Shown: positions 7,819 to 16,020, counted from the stretch's first letter. The stretch: DNA of 64,000 nucleotides from Mycobacterium sp. SVM_VP21 (GCA_024758765.1 CP101406.1:3906001-3970000); one strand, 5' to 3'. Program-made: numbers and translations. The notes: generated by a model not told the origin, from the letters alone.

Positions 7819-8952
7819 ATGCCCAGCATCCCGCAATCATTGCTCTGGATCTCACTGGTCGTTCTCTGGCTGTTCGTACTGGTGCCGATGCTGGTCAGCA
7901 AGCGTGACGCGGTCCGTCGTACCAGTGACGTGGCCTTGGCGACCCGGGTATTGACCAGTGGGTCCAGCGCCCGGCTGCTCAAGCGCGGCGGCCCGGCCAC
8001 CGGCCACCGCAGCGATCCCGACTGGCAACACACCGCCGACGACATCGATGAGGCCGACGACATCAATGACGTCGACGAGGTCGAGGGCGAACCCGCCGAG
8101 GGTGGCTCGCGGGTGTTCGTCGCCGCGGCCGCGGTGTTCGTCGCCGCGTCGGAGCCGCAGGTCGGCGAGCAGGCTCAACTCGACTACTTGGACGTCGACG
8201 TCGTCGCCGACGACTCCGACGAGCTGCCACTGTCGGACGCGGGTCTGGCCGCCGAGGTTGCGGCCGAGGCGCGCGCCCAAGCCGAAGCTCGGGCCGCCGC
8301 TGAGGCGGAAGCGCGCGCTGCGGAGGAGGCCGCCATGGCAGCCGAGGCTCTGGCGGCCAAGGCGGAAGCTGCGGCCGAAGAAGAGGTCGACGCGGAGCCT
8401 GCTGCCGAGGGCGAAGCCGAAGCCGATGGCTACGAGTACGAATACGTCGAGGACAGCTCCGGGCTGGAACCTGCGGCGGAGTCCACGCGGGCGGGCGCAG
8501 CGGGTCTGTCGGCCCGCGGTCGTCGGCCCCGTATCGACACCGCCGCGGCCGTCAGCGCGCGCAAGTACGAGTTCCGCAAGCGGGTGTTGATGTCGCTCGC
8601 GGTCGTCCTGGGGCTCTCGGCGCTCACTGCCTTCACCGTGGCACCCACCGCGTGGTGGATCTGTGGTGGCGCCGCAGGTGCGACGGTGCTCTATCTGGCC
8701 TACCTACGCCGACAGACCCGTATCGAGCAGCAGGTGCGGGCGCGCCGCACACGGCGCGCCGAGCGTCCGCGTGTGCAGCGCGAGAGTGTCCACACCGACG
8801 CGTTCGAGGTGGTGCCGTCACGGCTGCGCCGCCCGGGGGTTGCAGTGCTGGAGATCGACGACGAGGACCCCGTGTTTGAGCACCTGGAGTACACATCCAG
8901 TGCCGACCGGTACGGATGGCGCGGCGACCTGGCGCGTGCGTCCGGTCAATAG
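7819..8952 (+). CDS. glpR: GlpR-type divisome membrane protein (Rv0996 family)
   Basis: 377 aa from ATG 7819, which has AAAGGAG at 7802-7808. Order: TM1 (about 7-26), an acidic linker, an Ala/Glu-rich helical stretch likely to be a coiled coil (about 145-200), then two membrane segments (about 258-300) followed by a basic region and a short acidic tail. The same architecture is seen in corynebacterial GlpR and Streptomyces SepX, membrane partners at the division septum. Gene order moeA1-rimJ-glpR is preserved. The role is transferred by architecture and neighbourhood. Confidence 0.8.
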   Translation: MPSIPQSLLWISLVVLWLFVLVPMLVSKRDAVRRTSDVALATRVLTSGSSARLLKRGGPATGHRSDPDWQHTADDIDEADDINDVDEVEGEPAEGGSRVFVAAAAVFVAASEPQVGEQAQLDYLDVDVVADDSDELPLSDAGLAAEVAAEARAQAEARAAAEAEARAAEEAAMAAEALAAKAEAAAEEEVDAEPAAEGEAEADGYEYEYVEDSSGLEPAAESTRAGAAGLSARGRRPRIDTAAAVSARKYEFRKRVLMSLAVVLGLSALTAFTVAPTAWWICGGAAGATVLYLAYLRRQTRIEQQVRARRTRRAERPRVQRESVHTDAFEVVPSRLRRPGVAVLEIDDEDPVFEHLEYTSSADRYGWRGDLARASGQ

Positions 8953-9001
8953 GTCTCGGTTTCAGGGCACGGGCTAGGGGCTGGTAATCTCCTAGCGGTC
9001 A

Positions 9002-9074
9002 GGGGCTATAGCGCAGTTGGTAGCGCGTCTCGTTCGCATCGAGAAGGTCAGGGGTTCGATTCCCCTTAGCTCCA
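9002..9074 (+). tRNA. tRNA-Ala (anticodon CGC)
   Basis: 73-nt cloverleaf. The acceptor arm GGGGCTA pairs with TAGCTCC, followed by discriminator A. The anticodon stem TCTCG/CGAGA encloses the loop TTCGCAT, giving anticodon CGC. The T arm holds GGTTCGATTCC. CCA is not encoded beyond the discriminator. It reads alanine GCG codons and sits directly after glpR. Confidence 0.97.
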
Positions 9075-9103
9075 CAGTGTTTGTGAAGATCAGGCTGCTG
9101 CGG

Positions 9104-10180
9104 TCAGTCCACTCGATCGGTTTTGCGTACATGTTCATCCGCCAGCATCGCCGCGATTTCGAACAGTTGTAGCCGGCTCTGGGGGCGCAGCTCGTTCTGC
9201 GTGTCGATAATGCCGCCTTGGGCAAGGTGCGAATCGTACGGCACGTATGCGGCATGGATCTCGGCCTCGGTGAACAGATCGGTAAGGTAGCGTCGCGCAT
9301 TCGGAGTGGCATGGTTCCGGCTGTTGTTGAGGATGACCATCGAACGCGCCAACAGGTCGTCGTAGTCCATTGCGCGCAGCAGATCGATGGAACGGGCGAC
9401 CGGCAGTGCGGTATCGCCGGTAAGTCCAGACACAAAGATCAGTGCGTCGCAGGAATTGAATACCGCCTTCATCACCGGATGCTCCAGATTGTCCGACGTG
9501 TCGATCAGGACGACCTGGTGAGTGCGGCGAAGACGGGCCACCGCTTCGTTCAGCATCGACGGCAAAAGCGGACGCGGCTGGTCGGACGTTCGATTGCCCG
9601 ACAGCACATCCAAACCGATGTTGTTGTGGCCCAGATGTTCTCGGATATCGGTGTAGCCCCGAACGTCGATCTTGGTGATGATCTCGGTGTAGCCGTCAGG
9701 TGAGCGCGTGTCGATCCGGTCGGCCAACGTCCCGAAGCCCGGTGTGGCGTCGATCGCCACGACGTTGTCTGATCGACATTCCCGAAATATGCCGCCGATA
9801 CAGGTGGTCATCGTGGTCTTGCCGACGCCGCCTTTACCGGAGACCACGCCGATCACCAAGTTTTTGTGCATCCGCTGACCGATCTGATCGCGGAGTGCGT
9901 GAACATGCTGTTCAAGCGGTGATTCCCCGGCATTGATGCCGTGGAACGAGGCGGCATAAACGAGTCGGCGCCAGCCGGAAGCCGGTACGGCTTTGCGCGG
10001 CGGGGGCAGATCCGGCATATGCAGGATTTCGGCGATCGGGTAATACCGACGGGGACGGCGGCCCGCCTCGTTTCCGATCCGGTGGGCACCTGCCCGATTC
10101 GGACGCCGATGCGAACCCCGCTCCGTGCCGGCAGCGCTGCAATCTGGCAGCTGCGGTGACGGTCGGTGCAGGTCGGTCAC
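9104..10180 (-). CDS. MinD/ParA-like ATPase related to ESX-associated EspI
   Basis: 358 aa from GTG 10180; an alternative ATG at 10018 would give 304 aa. The N-terminus is Arg/Pro-rich. Then comes GWRRLVYAASFHGINAGES (about 69-87) and a deviant Walker A SGKGGVGKTT (114-123), with DATPGFGTLAD and a VVLIDTSDN Walker B. The GWRR...INPGES-like segment before the ATPase is typical of EspI-family proteins encoded with type VII secretion loci. No ESX core gene is nearby, so this copy is an orphan. It is divergent from the unknown ORF at 10332. Confidence 0.8.
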   Translation of the reverse strand: MTDLHRPSPQLPDCSAAGTERGSHRRPNRAGAHRIGNEAGRRPRRYYPIAEILHMPDLPPPRKAVPASGWRRLVYAASFHGINAGESPLEQHVHALRDQIGQRMHKNLVIGVVSGKGGVGKTTMTTCIGGIFRECRSDNVVAIDATPGFGTLADRIDTRSPDGYTEIITKIDVRGYTDIREHLGHNNIGLDVLSGNRTSDQPRPLLPSMLNEAVARLRRTHQVVLIDTSDNLEHPVMKAVFNSCDALIFVSGLTGDTALPVARSIDLLRAMDYDDLLARSMVILNNSRNHATPNARRYLTDLFTEAEIHAAYVPYDSHLAQGGIIDTQNELRPQSRLQLFEIAAMLADEHVRKTDRVD

Positions 10181-10235
10181 GCTGCATTAGTAGCACGGGT
10201 GGTCAAGTGCATATCACCGATTTTGGACAGCACAA

Positions 10236-10265
10236 CAGAACTGTTTGCCGGCCGTTACAGTTCTG
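10236..10265. promoter_or_regulatory. Inverted repeat between the MinD-like gene and the divergent ORF
   Basis: CAGAACTGT (10236-10244) and ACAGTTCTG (10257-10265) are perfect 9-bp inverted arms around a 12-base spacer that contains GCCGGC. It lies in the 151-base divergent region, 56 bases from the MinD-like start and 67 bases from the start at 10332. It is a good candidate for a shared operator. Confidence 0.55.
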
Positions 10266-10331
10266 CAGCTGATCCGGTACGGCGGCAGTCCCGGGATTGG
10301 CTGAACCGTCGACGAACAGCGAGAGTTCGCG

Positions 10332-10922
10332 TTGGACCGCTATTTTCCCAATTCCGACGCGCTGGCGATCGCCAATGCAATGCGTGCGGTCAACGGATTC
10401 ATCGACCCAATTGCAGACCACGTCAATGGCCTCAACGTCCCGGTCGCTGCTGTGGGCAAAAGCGTCTCGTTCGGAGTTGAGAACCTCTCCGGTGATCCAC
10501 AGCTGGACGGATTACTGGCCCGGCGCGATGACGGCGAAGCCATCGTCTCGCTGACCTCCGACACGGCAATCACATTCTGCCTGTCTGTTTTTCACCGCTT
10601 CGATGTCGATTGGAAGCTTCACGGCTTCGACTCCGCGGCTCTGCGTGAAATCGCCGAGATGACGGTGCAGTCCCTGCTGACTGATCCTGGACAGGCACCG
10701 CGCACGGGGCTCGCATTACGCCGGTTCATCGCTCGATGGTTGGGGCCGGCCATCCCTCTGTCCGCGACTGACATCGCTGTTGGCTCGGGGATCGGTCATC
10801 GGGAAGCTACGGTGCTAGTACAGCCATTCGGCGACACCGCCGTGGCGCGCGCAGGAGCCCGGACGATGGCTCGAGAAGGAATAGGTGCCGTCTCGACAGA
10901 GTGCGTTGGCTCCGGCCGGTGA
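10332..10922 (+). CDS. Hypothetical protein, unrecognised
   Basis: 196 aa from TTG 10332; an ATG at 10380 is an alternative start. The N-terminal 150 residues look like a soluble alpha/beta protein (DRYFPNSDALAIANAMRAV ... VSLTSDTAITFCLSVFHRF). The last 36 residues are read antisense to the 3' end of the HNH nuclease gene (108-bp convergent overlap), so this tail may not be ancestral. No family is recognised. The divergent pairing with the EspI-like ATPase suggests a shared function. Confidence 0.55.
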   Translation: MDRYFPNSDALAIANAMRAVNGFIDPIADHVNGLNVPVAAVGKSVSFGVENLSGDPQLDGLLARRDDGEAIVSLTSDTAITFCLSVFHRFDVDWKLHGFDSAALREIAEMTVQSLLTDPGQAPRTGLALRRFIARWLGPAIPLSATDIAVGSGIGHREATVLVQPFGDTAVARAGARTMAREGIGAVSTECVGSGR

Positions 10923-11879
10923 ATCCCCTGGCCGAGAGATGCAGTCGCCGTCGACATTTCGATAGCAGCTCGGAGCTGGGGACGGGCGGGGTGCACGTGG
11001 CGGAGGTGGGCTCGGCCGCTGAGCTGGCGGAGCTGAATGTGAAGGCGTGGCACTGCGGCTCGTCAGCACGGGTGGTAGCGCGCTGGCGGGCACGTCGGCT
11101 TTGCAGTCGTTGAGGAGGAACGCCAAGGTCTCGTGCTCGTCGGCGGTGATCCATAGTCCGTATCTGGTTTTCACATCAACGATGCGTGCCGCATAGGTAC
11201 AGCGGTAGGACTTGTTGTCCGGTAGCCAGGTGGCGGCGTCGCCGGAACCCTTTTCCTGATTCACCGCCGCTGTGGTGGCTTGCAGGTTGATGGGGTCGTT
11301 GGCGAAGTTCCGGCGGGTCAACTCGTCCCAGCCTTGGGCGCCCTTCTGCCAGGCATCCAAAAGCGGCACGATGTGGTCGATCTGGATGGGACTCAGGGAT
11401 TCAGGCTCGCGCTGGTAGGGGATGGCTTCGCCGGTGTAGGGGTCGTTTAGGACGCCGGAGAGAACGATGCAGGAATTGCCGGGTTGAAAGCCTGCGCCGC
11501 TGAGGTCGCGTCGCAGGATGTCGTTGCGGGTGTCGCAACCGTTGTGGCCGCCCTCCACGGTGACATCGTCGGACCAGGGAGCTCCGAAGAGTGCGCGGTC
11601 GTAATTGGTTTTCGGGGCCCGGCCCTTGACGGGCAGGTTGCTGAGCTTCTTTTGCGGGGATTGCGATGAGCTGGGATAGCTTGATGTGAGCGTGGACTCC
11701 TTGGCCGAGGTATCCCGGCTTGTTACGAGGACAATGGTAACGAGGATGCCAACACAGACGATCGCACAGATCGAGATGATCAGAAGAACTCTTCGGCGGC
11801 TTGGGGACGGCCCGAAGCCATTTGAGCTTGGAATCCTCGTGACTCGGGGGTTGCCAGACTCATCGATGTCGATGCCCAC
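10815..11879 (-). CDS. Membrane-anchored HNH nuclease (DUF1524-like) with C-terminal DUF3761-like domain
   Basis: 354 aa. One N-terminal membrane segment (about 30-53) would place the rest outside the cytoplasm. The nuclease domain has the metal-binding DHIVPL motif (Asp168-His169), FANDPINLQ (Asn198) and NQEKG, the arrangement of secreted actinobacterial HNH-family proteins. A Pro/Ser-rich linker (about 270-305) leads to a short Cys-containing end, CRDGTYSFSSHRPGSCARHG, resembling DUF3761. It could serve nutrient scavenging or act as a toxin; no immunity gene is obvious. GC content appears lower than in flanking housekeeping genes. Confidence 0.82.
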   Translation of the reverse strand: MGIDIDESGNPRVTRIPSSNGFGPSPSRRRVLLIISICAIVCVGILVTIVLVTSRDTSAKESTLTSSYPSSSQSPQKKLSNLPVKGRAPKTNYDRALFGAPWSDDVTVEGGHNGCDTRNDILRRDLSGAGFQPGNSCIVLSGVLNDPYTGEAIPYQREPESLSPIQIDHIVPLLDAWQKGAQGWDELTRRNFANDPINLQATTAAVNQEKGSGDAATWLPDNKSYRCTYAARIVDVKTRYGLWITADEHETLAFLLNDCKADVPASALPPVLTSRSATPSHSAPPAQRPSPPPPRAPRPSPAPSCYRNVDGDCISRPGDSPAGANALCRDGTYSFSSHRPGSCARHGGVAEWLY

Positions 11880-11982
11880 CGACCGGACGCTAGTTCACTT
11901 TCCGGTTCCTCCAGGCGCATCTGCGCAAAGTCGCATATCTCAACCCTCAACCCTGCGGCGCCGGTACCAGTGATGAGGTTGC

Positions 11983-12426
11983 TCAGTCGCGTCCCGGAGT
12001 CAACTGCGGCACGGAATTCTCGGGCGGAGGGGGCAGCGGCGCCGGGTCAGGCATGTGCCCCGGCTCGTCGGGGAGAACGTTGTCGGCGCGGACCTGGTAG
12101 GTCTCCTGGCTCGATATGCGGGTGGAGACCCAGCCGCCGGGGTAGTACGTGCAGTTGCTGTAGTACCTGCTGTTAGAACAGTGGCTGGTCGCGTTTTCGT
12201 AGTGGGCGGGAATCCCGATGATCCGGTCGCGTGTCCAGTAGCCGTCTGGCCGGATCGGCGAATCGCAGATGACGCGCGTCTCTCTGCCCAGAAAGCCCCA
12301 GGGGCGGGAATCGCAGTTGGCGGGGACATCGGCGCGGGCGACAGGTGGGCTGTAGGCCCCCGTGAAGGCAACCGCGCCGAAGGTAACGATGGCGATGATC
12401 GAACTGTTGATCAGATGAGCGGACAT
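11983..12426 (-). CDS. Secreted protein of a mycobacterial/phage-associated Cys-containing family
   Basis: 147 aa from ATG 12426, with AAGGAT upstream. A signal peptide (about 1-30, ending ARADVPANC) precedes CDSRPWGFLG...TRVICDSPIRPDG and HYENATSHCSNSRYYSNCTYYPGGW. I recall this kind of CDSP/CDGP-type secreted protein in many mycobacteria and some mycobacteriophages. Function is unknown. It has a Pro-rich C-terminus and lies 103 bases upstream of the nuclease gene on the same strand. Confidence 0.75.
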   Translation of the reverse strand: MSAHLINSSIIAIVTFGAVAFTGAYSPPVARADVPANCDSRPWGFLGRETRVICDSPIRPDGYWTRDRIIGIPAHYENATSHCSNSRYYSNCTYYPGGWVSTRISSQETYQVRADNVLPDEPGHMPDPAPLPPPPENSVPQLTPGRD

Positions 12427-12600
12427 GGGGGCGCAATCCTTAGATTTCGGCTTACAACAACACACGCTCTGACGGGTCAGGCAAACAGTAGTTCACCTGT
12501 TGTTCACCGTACCGTCACTTTCCGTACACGTCATTTCGAAGGGAGTCGGCGGCCGAGCGGCGATAGCAAGGAAGTGGTAAGACCATGCTCATGTCAGTTC

Positions 12601-13488
12601 GTGACGCCCACTCCGGCGGCGATCGTGTCTAGCGCTCGGGAGGCCTGGCGGCTGCTGGAGCCCCTGCACGCGGTTGTCTACTTCTCGCCAGAACCCCTGG
12701 CCGCGCTCGATGCCGCCGGCTATCGCGGCTTCTGGATGGGCTACTTCGCGGGCCGTGCCGCTCCCCTGGGTGCGGTCGGCGCTGAAGTCGTGCACGCGGT
12801 GTTCTACAACTTCTCCTTCGAACGCGTCTCCAAGGCGCTGCCCGCTGCCTGGCGGTTCGCGCCACCCGACGCTGCCCTCCAGGCACGCCAAGCGGGCGCC
12901 GTCGCCGCCTTGCGGCGCCACCTCGCGGCTCTGGCGGACGGCCCGGAGGTGGCCCGCGCGGCCGCACTCGCCGCACGGGCAGCGTCTGCGGTGCCGATCG
13001 CAGGCCGTGTGCTGGGTGCCGCCAATCATGCACTGCCGCTGCCTGATCAGCCGTTGGCACAGTTGTGGCACGCGGCCACAGTGCTGCGTGAGCATCGCGG
13101 TGACGGCCATATCGCGGCACTGCTGGCTGCTGGTATCGAGGGCCGCGAATCCCATGTATTCCACGCCCTGGCTTCGGGGACTCCGCGCCACACCTACACC
13201 GTCGCCCGCGACTTCACCGATGACGAGTGGAACCGGCTGACGACGGCACTGCGCGACAAGGGTCTTGCCGGAGCAGAGGGGCTCACCCCGGACGGTGTCC
13301 GGCTCAAGGCGCAGATCGAAGAACAAACCGACCGGCTCGCCGCCCAGGCGTATGAGGCGCTGACCGATACCGAGCGACGCGACCTGATCCGTGCGCTGCA
13401 GCCGCTGACCCAGGCCGTCGTGGCGGCCGGCGAGATTCCGCTTGATTCGCCGATGGGCCTTGATCTTCGCCCACTCCTCGACCGGTAG
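12601..13488 (+). CDS. Helical protein of unknown function
   Basis: 295 aa from GTG 12601; the frame is open further upstream, but that stretch is antisense to the secreted-protein gene and is not protein-like. The protein is Ala/Leu-rich and mostly helical, with AREAWRLLEPLHAVVYFSPE near the start and GYRGFWMGYFAGRAAPLG (about 40-57). It resembles a widespread actinobacterial hypothetical family (SCO6745-type, from memory). No catalytic motif is recognised. The EcsC gene follows after 19 bases in the same direction. Confidence 0.75.
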   Translation: MTPTPAAIVSSAREAWRLLEPLHAVVYFSPEPLAALDAAGYRGFWMGYFAGRAAPLGAVGAEVVHAVFYNFSFERVSKALPAAWRFAPPDAALQARQAGAVAALRRHLAALADGPEVARAAALAARAASAVPIAGRVLGAANHALPLPDQPLAQLWHAATVLREHRGDGHIAALLAAGIEGRESHVFHALASGTPRHTYTVARDFTDDEWNRLTTALRDKGLAGAEGLTPDGVRLKAQIEEQTDRLAAQAYEALTDTERRDLIRALQPLTQAVVAAGEIPLDSPMGLDLRPLLDR

Positions 13489-13507
13489 TGAGCGGTAGGA
13501 TTTCTAA

Positions 13508-14548
13508 GTGGCTCAGTCTGGTCGGCCGGTCATGTCCTCCTACGAGCGCAAGCAATGGGACGCGCTGCTGGCGGCGGCCACCGGCGCCGAACCGCCCGGA
13601 TGGTTCGAAGGCCTGAGCCAGGGCATCGCCGATCGCGCCAAAGACGTGGTCTCCCAAGTCCGCTCCGGGGTCGAGCAGGTCCCCGGCGCCACCGCGGCAA
13701 TCGGCAAGGTGGACCAGCTCACCACCAAGGCCTTGGAAGCCCTGCACACCGTGCTGGTCGAGCGCGGGCTCAATTCGGTCAAGCCGTCCAACGTCTTTGC
13801 GATGTTCGCCGATGAGGGCCTCACGGTGCGCTCCTACGGCGAGGTCAAGAGCCTCGACCTGAAACACTGCGACCGCTCGGTACCGCGCCGCAAGGAGCGT
13901 TACGTCGCCCTGGCCATTGCCGAAGGTGCGGCGTCTTCGCTGGCGGTGACGGGTTCGGCGGTGACCAGCGCGGTCACCGGCGGCACGACCATGACCGTCG
14001 CCGCCTCGGCCGTAGTGGCGGACGTGACCGCGGTGCTGGTGGGCATGGGCCGGATCGTGGCATTGGTTGCGGCGCATTACGGTTACGACGTTCGCGAGCC
14101 CGACGAGCAGGCGTTCGCCTCGGGCGTGATCGCCTATTCCACCGCCGGCAATTCCGCGGAGAAGGCGGCAGCCTTGGCGTCGCTGTCGCGCTTGACCCAG
14201 CAGGAGTCGTGGCACCAACTGCAGCCCCAGCAGGCCGACAACGTGATCAGCCAGGTCTCCATGGCGCTGGGGTTCCGGCTGGCCAAACGCAAGCTGGCGC
14301 AGGCGGTTCCGATCTTGGGAGCGGTGGTCAACGGCGGGCTCAACGCCCGTATCGCGCAGCAGACATTCGAACGCGCCCAGCAGGCCTATCGGCTGCGGTT
14401 TCTCACCGAGAAGTACGGCCTGGACGCCGGACTGTGGGCGCCGGCGGTGGTCTCCGACGGCGACGTCGATATCCCGCTGGTCGACGAGATACTTGACCGG
14501 TCAGCCCGTCGACTCCAGCCCGGCGATGAAGATCGCCAGCAGCCGTAG
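13508..14548 (+). CDS. EcsC family protein
   Basis: 346 aa from GTG 13508. The EcsC domain occupies most of the protein: a long amphipathic N-terminal helix region (SQGIADRAKDVVSQVRSG), a hydrophobic Ala/Val/Gly-rich stretch (about 135-185), and VISQVSMALGFRLAKRKLAQAVPILGAVVNG near 245-275. EcsC proteins are poorly understood; Bacillus EcsC is linked to an ABC transporter that is absent here. The 3' end overlaps the convergent TetR gene by 48 bases. Confidence 0.85.
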   Translation: MAQSGRPVMSSYERKQWDALLAAATGAEPPGWFEGLSQGIADRAKDVVSQVRSGVEQVPGATAAIGKVDQLTTKALEALHTVLVERGLNSVKPSNVFAMFADEGLTVRSYGEVKSLDLKHCDRSVPRRKERYVALAIAEGAASSLAVTGSAVTSAVTGGTTMTVAASAVVADVTAVLVGMGRIVALVAAHYGYDVREPDEQAFASGVIAYSTAGNSAEKAAALASLSRLTQQESWHQLQPQQADNVISQVSMALGFRLAKRKLAQAVPILGAVVNGGLNARIAQQTFERAQQAYRLRFLTEKYGLDAGLWAPAVVSDGDVDIPLVDEILDRSARRLQPGDEDRQQP

Positions 14549-15118
14549 GACGGTCGACTCGAAGTCGGTGACTATCGGCTGGGGCGAATCCGGGTTCGTC
14601 CAGGCCCACGCAGTGCCGGTGAAGGCGTGCACCGCCGCGGTCAGGGAGCTGAGCTGGTCATCGGAGAGCGGCAGCGAGGGACGCAGCGCCGCACCGAGGC
14701 GTCGCTGTGCGTCGTTGGCCTGGTCCGCCAGGACGCGCCTCTCGTCGGGGCTGAGCTTGGCGATCAGCGTGGGCGAGGCTGCGATGAGGTCGCACAGCAC
14801 AGGGCGAGCGGCAAGGCTGCGAGCCAGTGCCGTCGCCGGGGCGGTATGCGGCAGTTCGCCGGCCAGCGCCTCGATCCAGGCTAGGTGCTCCTCATGCATC
14901 ACCCGCAGCAGCAGCGCCTCCCGCGACCCGGCGTAGCGCAGGATGCCCGACTTCGCCAGTCCGGCCGCCACGGCGACATCGCCGAGCGTCAGTGCGGTGG
15001 CCCGGGTGTGGGTCAGCAGCTCGCGGCTGGCGGCGGTGAGCTGTGTCAACCGGTCTTGGCGCTGCGCCTCGTTGCGGGCGCGGGCGAACGGCAGGGGTGG
15101 GGATGCTGTCACCACCAC
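14501..15118 (-). CDS. TetR family transcriptional regulator
   Basis: About 205 aa if it starts at the first of three consecutive GTG codons (15118; the others are 15115 and 15112). The HTH is ALTLGDVAVAAGLAKSGILRYAGSREALL. The start abuts a palindrome with no leader space, so the mRNA may be leaderless. It is divergent from a SRPBCC gene 33 bases away, the usual arrangement for a local repressor of its neighbour and itself. Confidence 0.88.
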   Translation of the reverse strand: MVVTASPPLPFARARNEAQRQDRLTQLTAASRELLTHTRATALTLGDVAVAAGLAKSGILRYAGSREALLLRVMHEEHLAWIEALAGELPHTAPATALARSLAARPVLCDLIAASPTLIAKLSPDERRVLADQANDAQRRLGAALRPSLPLSDDQLSSLTAAVHAFTGTAWAWTNPDSPQPIVTDFESTVLRLLAIFIAGLESTG

Positions 15119-15120
15119 AT

Positions 15121-15142
15121 AATAGAACAACGTTCTGTTATT
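15121..15142. promoter_or_regulatory. Probable TetR operator between divergent genes
   Basis: A 22-base imperfect palindrome centred on AACGTT, with AATA/TATT outer ends and inner AGAAC...GTTCT arms. It lies between the TetR start (15118) and the SRPBCC start (15152) and would overlap both promoters. Assignment to this TetR is by position. Confidence 0.6.
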
Positions 15143-15151
15143 GTGTCGGCC

Positions 15152-15601
15152 ATGGTGCACCGCTACGAATGCGTCATCTCGAGCCGGACGACGGCTGCGC
15201 CGCAGGCCCTGTTCGATCTCGTCTCCGACGGCGCCCGCTGGTCGCAGTGGGCCGCGCCGTTGATCCCGTACTCGACCTGGGAGGCGCTGAGCCCGGCCGG
15301 CGATAGCGGCGTGGGCGCAATCCGCGCCGTCGGAAGGCGCAAACGGCCGACCCGCGAGATGGTGACCATCCACGAGCCGCCCGGCCGGCACGGCTACACC
15401 ATGCTCGTCGATGGTCCGATCCGCGATTATCAGGCGCAGGTGACGTTCGTCGAGGGCAGCGGCGGCACCGAGGTGACATGGCGCGGCCGGTACGAGACGC
15501 GTTGGCGCGCCGTGGGTATGGCCTACTGGCTGGTGCTGCGAGTGGTGCTCGGGGCGCTGACGCGCAAGCTCGTCGCCGCCGCCGAACGCAAGGCCGTCTA
15601 G
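15152..15601 (+). CDS. SRPBCC/polyketide-cyclase-like protein
   Basis: 149 aa from ATG 15152. Typical features of the START-like fold are present: ALFDLVSDGARWSQWAAPLI near the start, GVGAIRAVG, and EVTWRGRYETRW in the late strands, with a C-terminal helix rich in Leu/Val. Such proteins bind hydrophobic ligands. Divergence from a TetR suggests the regulator senses the same class of ligand. Confidence 0.85.
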   Translation: MVHRYECVISSRTTAAPQALFDLVSDGARWSQWAAPLIPYSTWEALSPAGDSGVGAIRAVGRRKRPTREMVTIHEPPGRHGYTMLVDGPIRDYQAQVTFVEGSGGTEVTWRGRYETRWRAVGMAYWLVLRVVLGALTRKLVAAAERKAV

Positions 15602-15610
15602 GCCGGCGAT

Positions 15611-15940
15611 TCAGTGCAGGGTGTCAGGGCACAGTTCGTGCTGCGCGATATCGATCACCGGGCGCAGGTCGACGGTCAGATCGTCGACCATGGACGGTCC
15701 ACCGAATGACGGCCGACGCACGTAGTCGTCGACGACCTGGTCGGGAGTGGAACCGGCGCGCAGTTGGTTGCAGAACCGGTGTCCGGCCGACAGGCGGGCA
15801 TTGGGCGGACCGGACTTGAAGACGCCGTTGGCGTCGAGTGCCGCGAGATAGCTGGCGTCGTCGGCGTACGCCGGTGTGCTGCCGAGCAAGGCGATGGCGG
15901 CGCTCCCGGCGAACACGGCTGCACCCAGAATCCGATTCAT
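15611..15940 (-). CDS. Secreted DUF732 protein
   Basis: 109 aa from ATG 15940. A signal peptide ends at about AYADDASYL; the mature part has the DUF732 pattern: YLAALDANGV, a GHRFCNQL cysteine, and a second cysteine near the end in HELCPDTLH, likely disulfide-bonded. DUF732 proteins are small exported mycobacterial proteins of unknown function. It converges on the SRPBCC gene with nine bases between stops. Confidence 0.85.
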   Translation of the reverse strand: MNRILGAAVFAGSAAIALLGSTPAYADDASYLAALDANGVFKSGPPNARLSAGHRFCNQLRAGSTPDQVVDDYVRRPSFGGPSMVDDLTVDLRPVIDIAQHELCPDTLH

Positions 15941-15969
15941 ACCGGCGATGCTACGTCTAATCACGTTGA

Positions 15970-16020
15970 CTCTGCGTCCATGGCGCAGAAGTGCGAGTGC
16001 ACCCCGCCATGGACGCAGAG
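15970..16020 (-). terminator. Long-stem hairpin downstream of gdhA
   Basis: Perfect 16-bp inverted repeat: CTCTGCGTCCATGGCG (15970-15985) and its complement at 16005-16020, with a 19-base loop containing GTGCGAGT. It begins 10 bases after the gdhA stop, so termination of gdhA is the likely role. There is no U-tract, as is common in mycobacterial terminators. Confidence 0.75.

Noticed and set aside
9002..9074. tRNA-Ala as an integration site of a mobile island
   Set aside because: No integrase and no direct repeat of the tRNA 3' end were found near 12.4-12.6 kb; the accessory genes may have arrived otherwise.
12055..12600. N-terminal extension of the protein at 12601
   Set aside because: It lies antisense to a secreted-protein gene with a signal peptide, and lacks a ribosome binding site.
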